Source: Caulobacter sp. (GTDB lineage Bacteria > Pseudomonadota > Alphaproteobacteria > Caulobacterales > Caulobacteraceae). Taken from it: a stretch of DNA of 32,601 nucleotides. Location: assembly GCA_030652755.1 (NCBI GenBank), contig JAUSPV010000268.1, forward strand, positions 1 through 32,601. The letters are read 5' to 3'. Below, piece by piece: positions 18,241 to 25,975 of the stretch (position 1 is its first letter; each line of letters starts with the position of its first letter). The notes below the pieces were generated by a model. The model saw only the letters and a program-made list of their open reading frames with translations, was not told the origin of the DNA and searched no databases. The position numbers and the translations under genes are program-made.

Positions 18241-18825
18241 ATGGACCGCCGCACCCTGATCCTCTCCGGAATGGCCGCCAGTCTGGGTGGCTGCGCCAGC
18301 ACCGGCAGCCCGGGCTACCAGGAGGCGGGCGGGTCGCCCCTCCGCACCTACAGCTCCGACGAGATCGTCAACGCGACCTCCGACTTCCTGGGCGTGACCG
18401 CCGAGGCGGCCGGCTCGGCGATCGAGAGGATCTTCAAGGACAACGGCCAGCCCACCGGCTACATCGCCGGCGAGGAAGCCTCCGGCGCCATGACCATCGG
18501 CGCCCGCTACGGTCGCGGCCTGCTCTACATGAAGGAGCGGGAGACGATGGAGGTCTTCTGGCAGGGCCCGTCCATCGGTTTCGATGTCGGCGGCAACGCC
18601 AGCCGGGTCTTCACCCTCTGCTACAATCTGCACTATCCGGACATGGTCTTCCGCCGCTTCCCGGGTGTCGAGGGCTCGGCCTATGTGATCGGCGGCGTGG
18701 GCGTGAACTATCAGCGCGCCGACGGCATCACCCTGGCGCCGATCCGCGCGGGCGTCGGCCTGCGCCTGGGCGCCAACATCGGCTACCTCGCCTACAGCCG
18801 GCAGCGGAACATCATTCCGTTCTAG
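18241..18825 (+). CDS. eipA: EipA/DUF1134 family envelope protein, 194 aa
   Basis: EipA is a small periplasmic/envelope protein needed for envelope-stress resistance in Brucella and conserved in Alphaproteobacteria. Family blocks are YSSDEIVNATSDFLGVTAEAAGSAIERIFKDNGQPTGYIAGEEASGAM, ARYGRGLLYMK, VFWQGPSIGFDVGGNASRVFTLCYNL, VEGSAYVIGGVGVNYQ and APIRAGVGLRLGANIGYLAYSR. The N-terminus MDRRTLILSGMAASLGGC has a lipobox-like LGGC (Cys18), so this version may be a lipoprotein. ATG 18241 was taken because a GGAG lies 7 bases upstream and the signal peptide begins there; the frame opens at 18196 but that extension is Ser/Asp-rich leader. CtrA and GANTC sites precede it. It converges on the next gene with 5 bases between. 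Confidence 0.9.
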   Translation: MDRRTLILSGMAASLGGCASTGSPGYQEAGGSPLRTYSSDEIVNATSDFLGVTAEAAGSAIERIFKDNGQPTGYIAGEEASGAMTIGARYGRGLLYMKERETMEVFWQGPSIGFDVGGNASRVFTLCYNLHYPDMVFRRFPGVEGSAYVIGGVGVNYQRADGITLAPIRAGVGLRLGANIGYLAYSRQRNIIPF

Positions 18826-18830
18826 GGCGG

Positions 18831-19235
18831 CTAGCGCCGTCGCCTTTCGGCCGCGACCAACCCCATCGCGTCGGCGACCAGGTTCAGCTCGACGGCGATC
18901 TGGTTCAGGCGTTGCGCGTCGGCCCGGATGTCCGCGATCGAGCTTGCAGACTGCATCGTCCCGGGGATCAACAGGCCGAACGCGCCGGCGGCGGCGATCC
19001 ATCCGAGGATCCCCGCGACGGGTCCGGCGATGAAGCCCAGGGCCATCACCGCGATCCCGCCCACCAGCATGCCTCCCTCGCGTCGGAGTCTCTCTTCCTG
19101 TCTTTTCAGCGAACGACTTAGGTCACGCGCTTCTGACTTGAGGTCTTTCCGTCGGCGCTCGAGATCGAGGGCGGCGTGCAGGAGTTTTTCGTCGGAGAGG
19201 CTCGCGAGGGTCTGGACCGAGACCGGCAGTTTCAT
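18831..19235 (-). CDS. Hypothetical membrane protein with N-terminal coiled coil, 134 aa
   Basis: No family recognised. Residues about 12-55 are highly charged and helical (ALDLERRRKDLKSEARDLSRSLKRQEERLRREGG), probably a cytosolic coiled coil. Two hydrophobic segments follow (MLVGGIAVMALGFIAGPVAGILGWIAAAGAFGLLI, about 56-91), then a second helical, soluble tail (DIRADAQRLNQIAVELNLVADAMGLVAAERRRR). The ATG overlaps the stop of the upstream gene as ATGA, so the two are translationally coupled and probably act together. Confidence 0.72.
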   Translation of the reverse strand: MKLPVSVQTLASLSDEKLLHAALDLERRRKDLKSEARDLSRSLKRQEERLRREGGMLVGGIAVMALGFIAGPVAGILGWIAAAGAFGLLIPGTMQSASSIADIRADAQRLNQIAVELNLVADAMGLVAAERRRR

Positions 19236-19588
19236 CGCGCGGCGGGGTCGTCGTTGAACGCGGCGGCCATGTCTTCCGAGGCCAGATCGGCCCGGGCCTC
19301 TGCCAGAGCGACGCGTTCAAGCGAGAGCCCGGCGGACGACAGGGCATTTGCCCGCCGCCACAGCCCGAGCATGGCGAACGTGGCGGTCAGCCCGAACGCA
19401 AGCAGGAGGGCCGCGCCGGCGAACACCCACAGCGCTGCCTGTCCAGGCGTCTCGCCGCTGGCCATGGTCGTGGCTCCGGCGAAAAGGACGCAGCCCAGCA
19501 CGCCGGGCGCCATCGCGGCCGTCACAAGCTGAAGGCTGGTCGGACGGCTCGAACGGCGGTCGCCAAGGTCAGGATCTACCTGATGCAT
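19232..19588 (-). CDS. Hypothetical membrane protein, 118 aa
   Basis: No family recognised. Two hydrophobic helices are visible (LVTAAMAPGVLGCVLFAGATTMA, about 21-43, and AALWVFAGAALLLAFGLTATFAMLGLW, about 51-76), followed by a soluble Ala/Glu-rich tail of about 40 residues. The gene overlaps the downstream membrane-protein gene by 4 bases (ATGA), which makes a two-gene unit of small membrane proteins. The start MHQVDPDLGD at 19588 is the only reasonable one. Confidence 0.68.
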   Translation of the reverse strand: MHQVDPDLGDRRSSRPTSLQLVTAAMAPGVLGCVLFAGATTMASGETPGQAALWVFAGAALLLAFGLTATFAMLGLWRRANALSSAGLSLERVALAEARADLASEDMAAAFNDDPAAR

Positions 19589-19627
19589 GGCGCAATGTTA
19601 CTCCCATCGCCCCGCCCTTGTCATGCC

Positions 19628-20161
19628 TCAGTGCTTGTCGGTCAGGCTGGCCAGCCAGTCCATCAGGGCCAGCAGAACGCCGGAGACCACGAAGGTCAGG
19701 TGGATGACGACCAGCCACAGCATCCTGGCCTCGTCGATGGTCGCGCCCTCGCCGGCTTCCAGGAAGGCCTTGAGCAGGGCGATGGCCGAGATGGCGACGA
19801 TGGACGCCACCAGCTTCATCTTCAGGCCGGAGAAGTCGACCGTGCCCATCCAGGACGGCCGGTCTTCGGTCTCGCCGATGTCGAGCTTGCTGACGAAGTT
19901 CTCGTAGCCCGAGAAGATCACGATCAGCACCAGGTTGCCGGCCAGCGACAGGTCGATCAGGGCCAGGGCCAGCAGGATGGCGTCCTCGGCGCTGGCGCTG
20001 CCGGCCAGCAGAACCGGAATGACGTGGATCAGCTCCTGGAAGAAGATCACCACCAGCGCCGCCAGCGCGATGACCAGGCCGACGTACATCGGCGCCATCA
20101 GCCAGCGGGAGGCGAACAGGCCGCGCTCCAGGATCGTTTCGAGTGTGGGTTTGATGCTCAT
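19628..20161 (-). CDS. YqhA/UPF0114 (TIGR00645) family membrane protein, 177 aa
   Basis: A small inner-membrane protein of unknown function. It has the family opening LETILERGLFASRWLMAPMYVGLVIALAAL, then segments ILLALALIDLSLAGNLVLIVIFSGYENFVSKL and LKMKLVASIVAISAIALLKAFLE, and a final hydrophobic segment MLWLVVIHLTFVVSGVLLALMDWL, so about four transmembrane helices. The length (about 165-180 aa) is normal. The start at 20161 is set by a GGAGGG ribosome site; a longer frame from 20419 reads through the neighbouring gene and is rejected. It lies 22 bases after the ACT-like genes on the same strand and may share their transcript. Confidence 0.9.
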   Translation of the reverse strand: MSIKPTLETILERGLFASRWLMAPMYVGLVIALAALVVIFFQELIHVIPVLLAGSASAEDAILLALALIDLSLAGNLVLIVIFSGYENFVSKLDIGETEDRPSWMGTVDFSGLKMKLVASIVAISAIALLKAFLEAGEGATIDEARMLWLVVIHLTFVVSGVLLALMDWLASLTDKH

Positions 20162-20183
20162 GGTCCCTCCGACGGCCATCCCT

Positions 20184-20468
20184 CTACTGGCCTGTCGCGG
20201 CGGCGGGAGCAAGGCCGCCACGCCAGCCGAAGGCCAGGCGCCGGACGGACGGGCAGGCTTCCAGGCGACGGGCGAGGGCCTCGGCCTTCTGCTCGCCGGC
20301 GTCCTCGATCTCCAGGCGGATCGACAGGCCGTCGCCGACCGGTTCGGCCTCGATGCGGCTGAGCCTGGCCTGCAGGAAGGCCACGACGCCCAGCACCCTG
20401 ACCAGGGCGTCGGGCTCATTGGCGGCGCGGACCAGGAACAGCCGCCGTTTCTGGTCGTCGTCGCTCAT
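20184..20468 (-). CDS. ACT-domain protein, IlvM-like, 94 aa
   Basis: The sequence RRLFLVRAANEPDALVRVLGVVAFLQARLSRIEAEPVGDGLSIRLEIEDAGEQKAEALARRLEACPSVRRLAF reads as one beta-alpha-beta-beta-alpha-beta ACT module. It resembles small regulatory subunits of acetolactate synthase (IlvM type). No catalytic IlvB/IlvG gene is adjacent, so that assignment is an inference; it could regulate another enzyme. ATG 20468 overlaps the upstream stop by 4 bases, and the two ACT-like genes are coupled. Confidence 0.65.
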   Translation of the reverse strand: MSDDDQKRRLFLVRAANEPDALVRVLGVVAFLQARLSRIEAEPVGDGLSIRLEIEDAGEQKAEALARRLEACPSVRRLAFGWRGGLAPAAATGQ

Positions 20469-20752
20469 GATCGTCCCCACTGATGTTCGACGCGGCTGGA
20501 CAGCACGCCGGGCAGGTCGGCGAGCCGGTGGCACAGCTTGACCGCGCCGGCCTCGTCGAGCCGTTGCAGGCGCAGCACGCCCTCGACCAGGGCGCCGACC
20601 GCCTTGAGCTGCAGGTTGCAGACCTCGGCCCCGGAGGCGGCCAGGCCGTCGCGCACGGCGTCCAGGGCCGTGGAGACGTCATGGGCCGAGAACCGCAGCA
20701 CGTGGCGGGCCTCGGGATCGGGCAGGTTTATGACTGAACCGGGGAGTGGCAT
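20465..20752 (-). CDS. Small ACT-like (ferredoxin-fold) protein, 95 aa
   Basis: The pattern RHVLRFSAHDVSTALDAVRDGLAASGAEVCNLQLKAVGALVEGVLRLQRLDEAGAVKLCHRLADLPGVLSSRVEHQW again suggests a single beta-alpha-beta-beta-alpha-beta regulatory module, but the match to ACT is weaker than for its neighbour. AAGGA lies about 8 bases before the ATG at 20752. The gene starts 44 bases after an intrinsic terminator and a possible leader peptide, which suggests control by attenuation. Together with the next gene it forms a tandem pair of small ligand-binding-type domains. Confidence 0.6.
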   Translation of the reverse strand: MPLPGSVINLPDPEARHVLRFSAHDVSTALDAVRDGLAASGAEVCNLQLKAVGALVEGVLRLQRLDEAGAVKLCHRLADLPGVLSSRVEHQWGRS

Positions 20753-20796
20753 GGTGTTGGTCCTTGTTGAGAGAGGGGACCGACTGACCGCACAGC

Positions 20797-20825
20797 AAAA
20801 ACCCCGCGCCGTTTCCGGAGCGGGG
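20797..20825 (-). terminator. Intrinsic terminator, candidate attenuator before the ACT-like pair
   Basis: On the minus strand CCCCGC (20807-20802 side pairs with GCGGGG) is interrupted by one mismatch, then CCG-GAAA-CGG forms the top of the stem, and TTTTT follows (20801-20797). The 5' arm contains CGCTCCGG, which is fully complementary to CCGGAGCG at 20874-20881 inside the preceding short reading frame, an arrangement that can form an antiterminator. It could also simply end the pheST transcript. Confidence 0.7.
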
Positions 20826-20857
20826 CTTTGGAAGATCTTGCGATCAATCGGCGGTCG

Positions 20858-20908
20858 TTAAGACGCGCGCCTGCGCTCCGGTCCGGTGGGATCGGTCATA
20901 ATCATCAT
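20858..20908 (-). CDS. Possible leader peptide (16 aa) of the attenuator
   Basis: The frame ATG ATG ATT ATG ACC... encodes MMIMTDPTGPERRRAS and stops 32 bases before the terminator stem. The Met/Ile/Thr run at its start is where a ribosome would stall when those tRNAs are uncharged, and the antiterminator segment lies in codons 11-13. No Shine-Dalgarno precedes the ATG at 20908; the same frame is open from ATG 20989 (43 aa, with CAAC), which has GGAG about 10 bases upstream. A speculative call. Confidence 0.35.
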   Translation of the reverse strand: MMIMTDPTGPERRRAS

Positions 20909-21049
20909 GGTTTTGCAGGCGGCGCAGGCGTCAACGCTCACGCCCGTGGGCGCGGCGGTCATGTCAGCGATGTCGAAACGCGAAAGCATTCCGGCGGGGC
21001 TCCGTTGTGCGGGGCAAGGGATAGGCGGGAAGGCTGCGGCTGGCAAGGT

Positions 21050-21097
21050 CGGGGACAGTTTAAGGTGTCCCTGCAGGGACACCTTAACCTGTCCCCG
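21050..21097. repeat. 48-base near-perfect palindrome (REP/RAYT-type)
   Basis: The arms are 24 bases, CGGGGACAGTTTAAGG... and its complement, with 23 of 24 pairs and no spacer; the centre CTGCAG is at 21071-21076. The motif GGGGACAGnTTAAGGTGTCC is one I associate with palindromes spread by REP-associated transposases, but no transposase is in the window. It begins only 5 bases after the stop of a VOC gene remnant, so it may mark the breakpoint. Confidence 0.85.
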
Positions 21098-21102
21098 AAG
21101 AC

Positions 21103-21195
21103 TCACCGGTTGCGGTACAGGTCCTCGAACAGCGCCACGGACCCGTACGGCTCGCGCCTCGGCGCCTCGAGGAACCGCACGCCGGCGGCGGTCAT
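21103..21195 (-). pseudogene. C-terminal remnant of a VOC family gene
   Basis: The 30 codons [30 protein letters not shown] match the C-terminal block of VOC proteins (typically GVRFLEEPRREPYGTVAVFEDLYGNRWDL). The remnant stops just where family members continue with WDL. The N-terminal two thirds of the module are missing; upstream lies intact pheT. By chance or design the ATG overlaps the pheT stop as ATGA, so the fragment could still be translated. It is probably a decayed gene left beside the palindrome at 21050. Confidence 0.6.
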
Positions 21196-23594
21196 CCGCG
21201 CAGCGTGCCGCCCGCCTTGGCCGCCGCGGCCACGACCTGGGCCGACAGGGCCTCGATCTCGGCCTCGGTCAGGGTCTTGTCGCGCGGCTGGACGGTGACC
21301 TCGACGGCGACCGACTTCTGGCCCTGCGGCACGCCCTGGCCCTGGTAGACGTCGAACACCCGCGCCCCGGCGATTAGCGCCTTGTCGGCGCCGGCCACGG
21401 CCTTGACCAGGTCCCCGGCCGCCTTGCCCTCGTCCATCAGGAAGGCGAAGTCGCGGCTCAGCGGCATCAGCGGCGAGAGCGACAGCGCGCCCTTCGTCTT
21501 CGTCGCCTTCTTCTTGGGTTCGGGGATGGCCTCCACCCAGATCTCGAAGCCGTAGACCGGACCGTCGACGTCCATGGCCTTGAGCACGGCCGGATGCAGC
21601 TCGCCGAACTCGGCGATCACCGCCCTGGGGCCCAGCTGCAGGCGCGCCGAGCGGCCGGGGTGCCACCAGGACGAGGCCGAGCCCTGCGCCGTCTGCAACG
21701 AGGCGACGGGCGCGCCCATCTCCTCCAGCAGGGCCAGCAGGTCGGCCTTGAGCGTGAACAGGTCTTCGGAGGGCCGCTTGTCCCAGCCGCGCGGGGCGCG
21801 CGGGGCCAGGATGGCGGCCACGGCCAGACGCTGGTCCTGCGGCGCGTCGCCGGCGAACACCGGCCCGACCTCGAACAGCGCCGTGTCGGGGAAGCCGCGC
21901 CGCGCGTTGCGGCCGGCCGCCTCGATCAGGTTCGGCAGGATCGAGGGCCGCATGGTGTCGATCTCGGCCGACATCGGGTTGGCCAGCACCAGGGCCTGCG
22001 CCCCGCCACCGAACAGCCTGGCGACGGCGTTGCCGGTGAAAGACCAGGTCAGCGCCTCGCTGTAGCCGGCCGCGGCCAGGGCGCGGCGGGCGACGCGGGC
22101 GCGGTTCTGGCGCGCGGTCAGCACGCCGCCGGCCTGCCGGGGCGTCTCGGGCAGCGGCGTGGCGGGCAGGGCGTCATAGCCGGCGATGCGGGCCACTTCC
22201 TCGACCAGGTCGGCCTTGCCCTCGACGTCGCGACGCCAGGTCGGCGGGGTGACGGCCAGCGTGGCGTGGCCCTTGTCGATCTCGAAGCCGAGCCTGGCCA
22301 GAATGTCGATCACCCCGTCGCGCGGGATGTTCAGGCCGGCGAGCTGATGGACGTAGGCTGGGTCGAAGGCGATGGGTTCCGGGGCGGGCAGAGGCTCGCC
22401 GGCGACGACGATGTCGCTGGGCTCGCCGCCGCAGAGCTCAAGGATCAGGGCCGTGGCCAGCTCCAGGCCCGGGACCACGAAATGCGTATCCACACCACGG
22501 GCGAACCGGTACTGCGCGTCAGAGGTGATGCCGGTCGTGCGCCCAGTCTGGGCAGTACGGATGGGATCGAACCAGGCGCTTTCGACGAAGACATCGGTGG
22601 TTTCCTCCGAGCAGCCGGTGCTCTCGCCGCCCATGACGCCGCCCAGCCCGACGGGCCGCTCGCCGTCGGCGTCGGAGATGACGCTCATTTCCGGGGTCAG
22701 CTCATAGGTCTTGCCGTCCAGCGCGATCAGATGCTCGTCGCCGTTGACGCCGTGACGACCCAGCCGCGCCTCGATCGTCGTCCCGACCAGCTTGGCCAGG
22801 TCGTAGACGTGCAGCGGCCGGGCGCGATCGTAGCTGATCAGGTTGGTGACATCGACCAGGGCGTTGATCGGGCGCAGGCCGACGGCCTTGAGCCGGGCCT
22901 GCAGCCAGGCGGGGCTGGGCCCGTTCCTGACGCCGCGGATCACCCGGCCGGAGAAGACCTGGCAGGCGTCGCCGTCGACCTTCAGGCTGATCGGGCAGGG
23001 GAAGGTCCCGGGAACCGGCTTGACCGCCGGGGTCTTCAGCCGGCCAACGCCGGCGGCCGACAGGTCGCGGGCGATTCCGGCGACGCCCAGCCAGTCGGGT
23101 CGGTTGGGCGTGACCTCGAAGTCGATGACCGCTTCCTGGGCCAGGGCCACGGCGGCGGGCGTGCCGACCGCGAGGCTGTCGTCCAGCTCCAGGATGCCGT
23201 CCGACTCCTCGGCGGTCTCCATCTCGGCGGCCGAGCAGAGCATGCCGTTGGAGACCACGCCGCGCACCGGCTTCTCGACCAGGGTGACGCCCAGACCCGG
23301 CACGTAAGCGCCGATCGGAGCGTAGATGGTGGTCAGGCCGGCGCGGGCGTTGGGCGCGCCGCAGACGATCTCCTTGCGGCCGTCGACGGTGTCGACCTGA
23401 CAGACGCGCAGGCGGTCGGCGTTGGGATGCTGAACCGCCTCGACGATCTTCGCCACCGTGAAGGGCGCGAGCTTCGTCGCCGGATCGGTGACGTGCTCGA
23501 CCTCCAGGCCGGCCATGGTCATGGCGTCGACGACCTGCGGCACGGTGCAGTTGGTGTCGAGGTGATCCTTCAGCCAGGAAAGCGTGAACTTCAT
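21192..23594 (-). CDS. pheT: Phenylalanine-tRNA ligase beta subunit, 800 aa
   Basis: The beta subunit of the (alpha-beta)2 enzyme that charges tRNA-Phe. It opens [33 protein letters not shown], followed by the tRNA-binding OB domain (about 39-150; [36 protein letters not shown]), the B3/B4 editing region ([18 protein letters not shown]), the B5 and catalytic-like domains, and the C-terminal ferredoxin-like anticodon-binding domain ([25 protein letters not shown]...). Full length. ATG 23594 overlaps the stop of the small gene upstream by 4 bases, so its translation is coupled. Confidence 0.98.
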   Translation of the reverse strand: MKFTLSWLKDHLDTNCTVPQVVDAMTMAGLEVEHVTDPATKLAPFTVAKIVEAVQHPNADRLRVCQVDTVDGRKEIVCGAPNARAGLTTIYAPIGAYVPGLGVTLVEKPVRGVVSNGMLCSAAEMETAEESDGILELDDSLAVGTPAAVALAQEAVIDFEVTPNRPDWLGVAGIARDLSAAGVGRLKTPAVKPVPGTFPCPISLKVDGDACQVFSGRVIRGVRNGPSPAWLQARLKAVGLRPINALVDVTNLISYDRARPLHVYDLAKLVGTTIEARLGRHGVNGDEHLIALDGKTYELTPEMSVISDADGERPVGLGGVMGGESTGCSEETTDVFVESAWFDPIRTAQTGRTTGITSDAQYRFARGVDTHFVVPGLELATALILELCGGEPSDIVVAGEPLPAPEPIAFDPAYVHQLAGLNIPRDGVIDILARLGFEIDKGHATLAVTPPTWRRDVEGKADLVEEVARIAGYDALPATPLPETPRQAGGVLTARQNRARVARRALAAAGYSEALTWSFTGNAVARLFGGGAQALVLANPMSAEIDTMRPSILPNLIEAAGRNARRGFPDTALFEVGPVFAGDAPQDQRLAVAAILAPRAPRGWDKRPSEDLFTLKADLLALLEEMGAPVASLQTAQGSASSWWHPGRSARLQLGPRAVIAEFGELHPAVLKAMDVDGPVYGFEIWVEAIPEPKKKATKTKGALSLSPLMPLSRDFAFLMDEGKAAGDLVKAVAGADKALIAGARVFDVYQGQGVPQGQKSVAVEVTVQPRDKTLTEAEIEALSAQVVAAAAKAGGTLRG

Positions 23595-23986
23595 GCGCGG
23601 GTTTCCAGCGCCAGGATCTGGTGGAGGAAGGTTTCGGGACCGGTGAAGCCGACCGCGAAGAACATGCAGCCGATGAACTTGCAGTCCTTGAACGGCAGGG
23701 CGCCGATCATGCGGCCCGGCGCGGCCGAGCGGATGACCATCGTTCGAATGTCGCCCGCGGAATAGCCGAAGTCGGTGGAGTCGAACTCGCATCCGGTCAC
23801 GGCGGCCATGACCGCCGGCCCGTCCAGGCGACAGTTGCGGAAGGTTCGCCCCTCGATCATGGGCGAGCCGGCCCGCAGGCTTTCGCGGAACAGGTCGAAC
23901 AGCACGATCTGGTTGCTGTCGAACACCCTGGCGTTGAAGTCGGTCGGAAGGGTGAGGCCGGTCTGGCCATGCTTGATCGTGGTCAT
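23591..23986 (-). CDS. Hypothetical protein coupled between pheS and pheT, 131 aa
   Basis: I do not recognise a defined family. The middle ([71 protein letters not shown]) has short repeated units with aromatic and Cys/hydrophobic positions that resemble a short right-handed beta-helix (pentapeptide-like). No signal peptide or membrane segment is seen. The ATG shares one base with the pheS stop (TGATG) and the stop lies inside the pheT ATG (ATGA), so the protein is translated in step with both synthetase subunits. That position suggests a link to the synthetase or tRNA-Phe, but no function can be given. Confidence 0.8.
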   Translation of the reverse strand: MTTIKHGQTGLTLPTDFNARVFDSNQIVLFDLFRESLRAGSPMIEGRTFRNCRLDGPAVMAAVTGCEFDSTDFGYSAGDIRTMVIRSAAPGRMIGALPFKDCKFIGCMFFAVGFTGPETFLHQILALETRA

Positions 23987-25098
23987 CAGCTCAGTCCCGT
24001 GGCGGGGTTGGGGGCGGCGAAGGCGGAGAAGCCGTAGTGGCCGAGCCACCGGGTATCGCTTTCGAACATGTCGCGAAGATCGGGCATGCCGTACTTCAGC
24101 ATCCCCAGCCGGTCGATGCCGAGGCCGAAGGCGAAGCCCTGATAGACGTCCGGGTCGATGCCGCAGTGGCGCAGCACGTTGGGATGCACCATCCCGCAGC
24201 CGAGGATCTCCAGCCAGTCGCTGCCTGTTCCGATGCGGATCTCGCCGCCGGAGCGGTCGCAGCCGACGTCCATCTCGGCGCTGGGCTCGGTGAACGGGAA
24301 GTGGTGCGGCCGGAACCGCGTGACCACGTCCGGCGTCTCGAAGAACCGCGCGATGAAGGTCTCCAGCGTCCACTTCAGGTGGCCCATGTGGATGCCCTTG
24401 TCGATCACCAGGCCTTCCATCTGGTGGAACATCGGCGTGTGGGTCGCGTCGCTGTCGCAGCGATAGGTGCGGCCAGGCACGACGATGCGGATCGGCGGCT
24501 CCATGCCGGTGGCGATCCACGGCGCGGGCGGCGGGGTGTTGGTCTTCTTCATCGACCGCACCTGCACCGGGCTGGTGTGGGTGCGCAGGAGCTTGCGCTC
24601 TCCATCCGGCCCCGGATTGAAGAAGAAGGTGTCGTGCATCTCCCGCGCCGGATGCTTCTCGGGGAAGTTCAGGGCGGTGAAGTTGTTGAAGTCGGTCTCG
24701 ATGTCCGGCCCTTCGGCGACGGCGAAGCCCATCTCCGCGAAGATGGCGATCATCTCGTCCTGCACCTGCATGGTCGGATGCACAGAGCCCTTGCGGCGGG
24801 CCGGAGCGGGCAGGGTGAGGTCCAGGCGCTCGGCGGCCAGGCGTGTGTCGAGCTCGGCGGCTTCCAGGGCCGCCTTGCGCTCGCCGATCGCCGTCTGCAC
24901 GCGGTCGCGCAGGCCGTTGATGGCCGGCCCGGCTTCGCGGCGCTCGTCGGGGCTCATGGAGCCCAGGGTCTTGAGCAGGCCGGAGATGGAGCCGGACTTG
25001 CCGAGCGCGGCGACGCGGATGGCCTCCAGCGCGGCGACATCGGCGGCGGCGGCGATCTGGGCCGACAGCTCGGCTTCGAGGGTGTTGAGATCGGTCAT
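23986..25098 (-). CDS. pheS: Phenylalanine-tRNA ligase alpha subunit, 370 aa
   Basis: The catalytic class II subunit. The N-terminal coiled-coil arm ([43 protein letters not shown]) is followed by the class II core: [45 protein letters not shown] (motif 2 region), [18 protein letters not shown] and the motif 3 sequence [24 protein letters not shown] 25098 ([11 protein letters not shown]) fits the family start; the frame runs further upstream only through repeat DNA. A 213-base region with a terminator and a palindrome separates it from rplT, so it should have its own promoter. Confidence 0.98.
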   Translation of the reverse strand: MTDLNTLEAELSAQIAAAADVAALEAIRVAALGKSGSISGLLKTLGSMSPDERREAGPAINGLRDRVQTAIGERKAALEAAELDTRLAAERLDLTLPAPARRKGSVHPTMQVQDEMIAIFAEMGFAVAEGPDIETDFNNFTALNFPEKHPAREMHDTFFFNPGPDGERKLLRTHTSPVQVRSMKKTNTPPPAPWIATGMEPPIRIVVPGRTYRCDSDATHTPMFHQMEGLVIDKGIHMGHLKWTLETFIARFFETPDVVTRFRPHHFPFTEPSAEMDVGCDRSGGEIRIGTGSDWLEILGCGMVHPNVLRHCGIDPDVYQGFAFGLGIDRLGMLKYGMPDLRDMFESDTRWLGHYGFSAFAAPNPATGLS

Positions 25099-25160
25099 GA
25101 CGGGCCGTGGTCTAAGCGGTTTTGGAGGGTGTTGGAACCGGGGTTTCCTGCTTCCGTCTT

Positions 25161-25229
25161 CCCGGCGAAGGCCGGGATCCAGATGCGGGACGGGCCGAGG
25201 GACTTCCGTGGACCCCGGCCTTCGCCGGG
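25161..25229. repeat. Palindromic repeat pair (REP-like) upstream of pheS
   Basis: CCCGGCGAAGGCCGGG at 25161-25176 plus ATCCA is matched on the opposite strand by 25209-25229, 20 of 21 bases identical. Each arm is itself palindromic (CCCGGC-GAAG-GCCGGG). The arms are 27 bases apart. It resembles a dispersed intergenic palindrome common in GC-rich Alphaproteobacteria and lies in the pheS 5' region. Confidence 0.75.
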
Positions 25230-25249
25230 GAAACGGGGAAGCAGCAAGC

Positions 25250-25282
25250 AAAAGGCCCCCCGGCTCACACCGGAGGGCCTTT
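25250..25282 (-). terminator. Rho-independent terminator after rplT
   Basis: On the minus strand AAAGGCCC-T-CCGG pairs with CCGG-G-GGGCCTTT (one T·G wobble) around the loop TGTGAG, and a short T-run follows. It lies 29 bases after the rplT stop. Confidence 0.85.
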
Positions 25283-25311
25283 CAAGTTCCAGGGACTAGT
25301 GTCCCACGACT

Positions 25312-25668
25312 CTAAGCCAGCGCGGCGCGAACCTTGTCGGCGATGGCCTTGAACGCGGTCGGGTCTTGACCGGCGATGTCGGAGAGGACCTTGCGGTCGA
25401 TCTCGATGCCCGACAGGTCCAGGCCGTGGATAAACTGCGAGTAGGTGAAGCCTTCCAGACGCGCGGCGGCGTTGATGCGCTGGATCCACAGGCTGCGGAA
25501 GCTGCGCTTGCGGACCTTGCGGTCGCGGTAGGCGTACTGGCCGGCCTTGTCGACAGCGGCCTTGGCCGTGCGGATGGTGTTCTTGCGGCGGCCGTAGAAA
25601 CCCTTGGCCTGTTCAAGAACCTTCTTGTGTTTGGCGTGGGCGGTGACGCCCCGTTTGACGCGAGCCAT
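25312..25668 (-). CDS. rplT: 50S ribosomal protein bL20, 118 aa
   Basis: A primary 23S rRNA-binding protein of the large subunit and assembly factor. It has the normal length and the diagnostic start [70 protein letters not shown]. It follows rpmI after 16 bases and ends before a clear terminator. In several bacteria L20 represses its own operon by binding the leader mRNA. Confidence 0.99.
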   Translation of the reverse strand: MARVKRGVTAHAKHKKVLEQAKGFYGRRKNTIRTAKAAVDKAGQYAYRDRKVRKRSFRSLWIQRINAAARLEGFTYSQFIHGLDLSGIEIDRKVLSDIAGQDPTAFKAIADKVRAALA

Positions 25669-25684
25669 GTCTCAGCGCTCCTTC

Positions 25685-25885
25685 TTACAGGCCGTAGGGC
25701 AGGTAGGACTTGATCGTCTTCGTATCCGAAGCGCTCATGACCTTCGTGCCGCGCTGTTGGCGGATGTACTTGCCGTTGTGGCTGATCAGGCGGTGGCGCT
25801 TGCCGGCCACGCCGGCCTTCAGCTTGCCGGTCGCCGTGATCTTGAAGCGCTTTTTGGCGCCAGACTTGGTCTTCAGTTTGGGCAT
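25685..25885 (-). CDS. rpmI: 50S ribosomal protein bL35, 66 aa
   Basis: The small basic protein [46 protein letters not shown] is unmistakably bL35 at full length. It is the first gene of an rpmI-rplT transcript with its own promoter (25976-26004). In most bacteria infC immediately precedes it; here infC is about 6.6 kb away. No Shine-Dalgarno lies at normal distance from the ATG at 25885; see the leader hairpin. Confidence 0.99.
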   Translation of the reverse strand: MPKLKTKSGAKKRFKITATGKLKAGVAGKRHRLISHNGKYIRQQRGTKVMSASDTKTIKSYLPYGL

Positions 25886-25891
25886 TTTGCT

Positions 25892-25914
25892 CAGGGCCTA
25901 AGGCCCTGTCCTCT
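25892..25914 (-). promoter_or_regulatory. rpmI leader hairpin between Shine-Dalgarno and start codon
   Basis: On the minus strand AGAGGA (25914-25909) is followed at once by CAGGGCC-TTA-GGCCCTG (25908-25892), a perfect 7-bp hairpin, then AGCAAA and the ATG. In linear form the ribosome site is 23 bases from the ATG, too far. With the hairpin folded the effective spacing is 6. The fold may therefore be needed for translation and be a target for L20/L35 control. Confidence 0.5.
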
Positions 25915-25975
25915 GGAGAGACGCATAAGAGCCGCCAAGGCATGCCATTTGGCCCGGCGGTTCAGGAAGGCGGGG

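Larger units (their letters stand above)
20753..21102. other. 350-base intergenic region between the ACT pair and the pheT operon
   Basis: Besides the terminator, the short Met-rich frame and the palindrome described separately, I see no gene here. No confident promoter for the ACT pair lies between the terminator and its ATG, so expression probably depends on transcripts passing through the terminator. Confidence 0.5.

Noticed and set aside
21594-23765. Long plus-strand frame opposite pheT
   Set aside because: It is antisense to an unambiguous pheT and has no domain or ribosome site.
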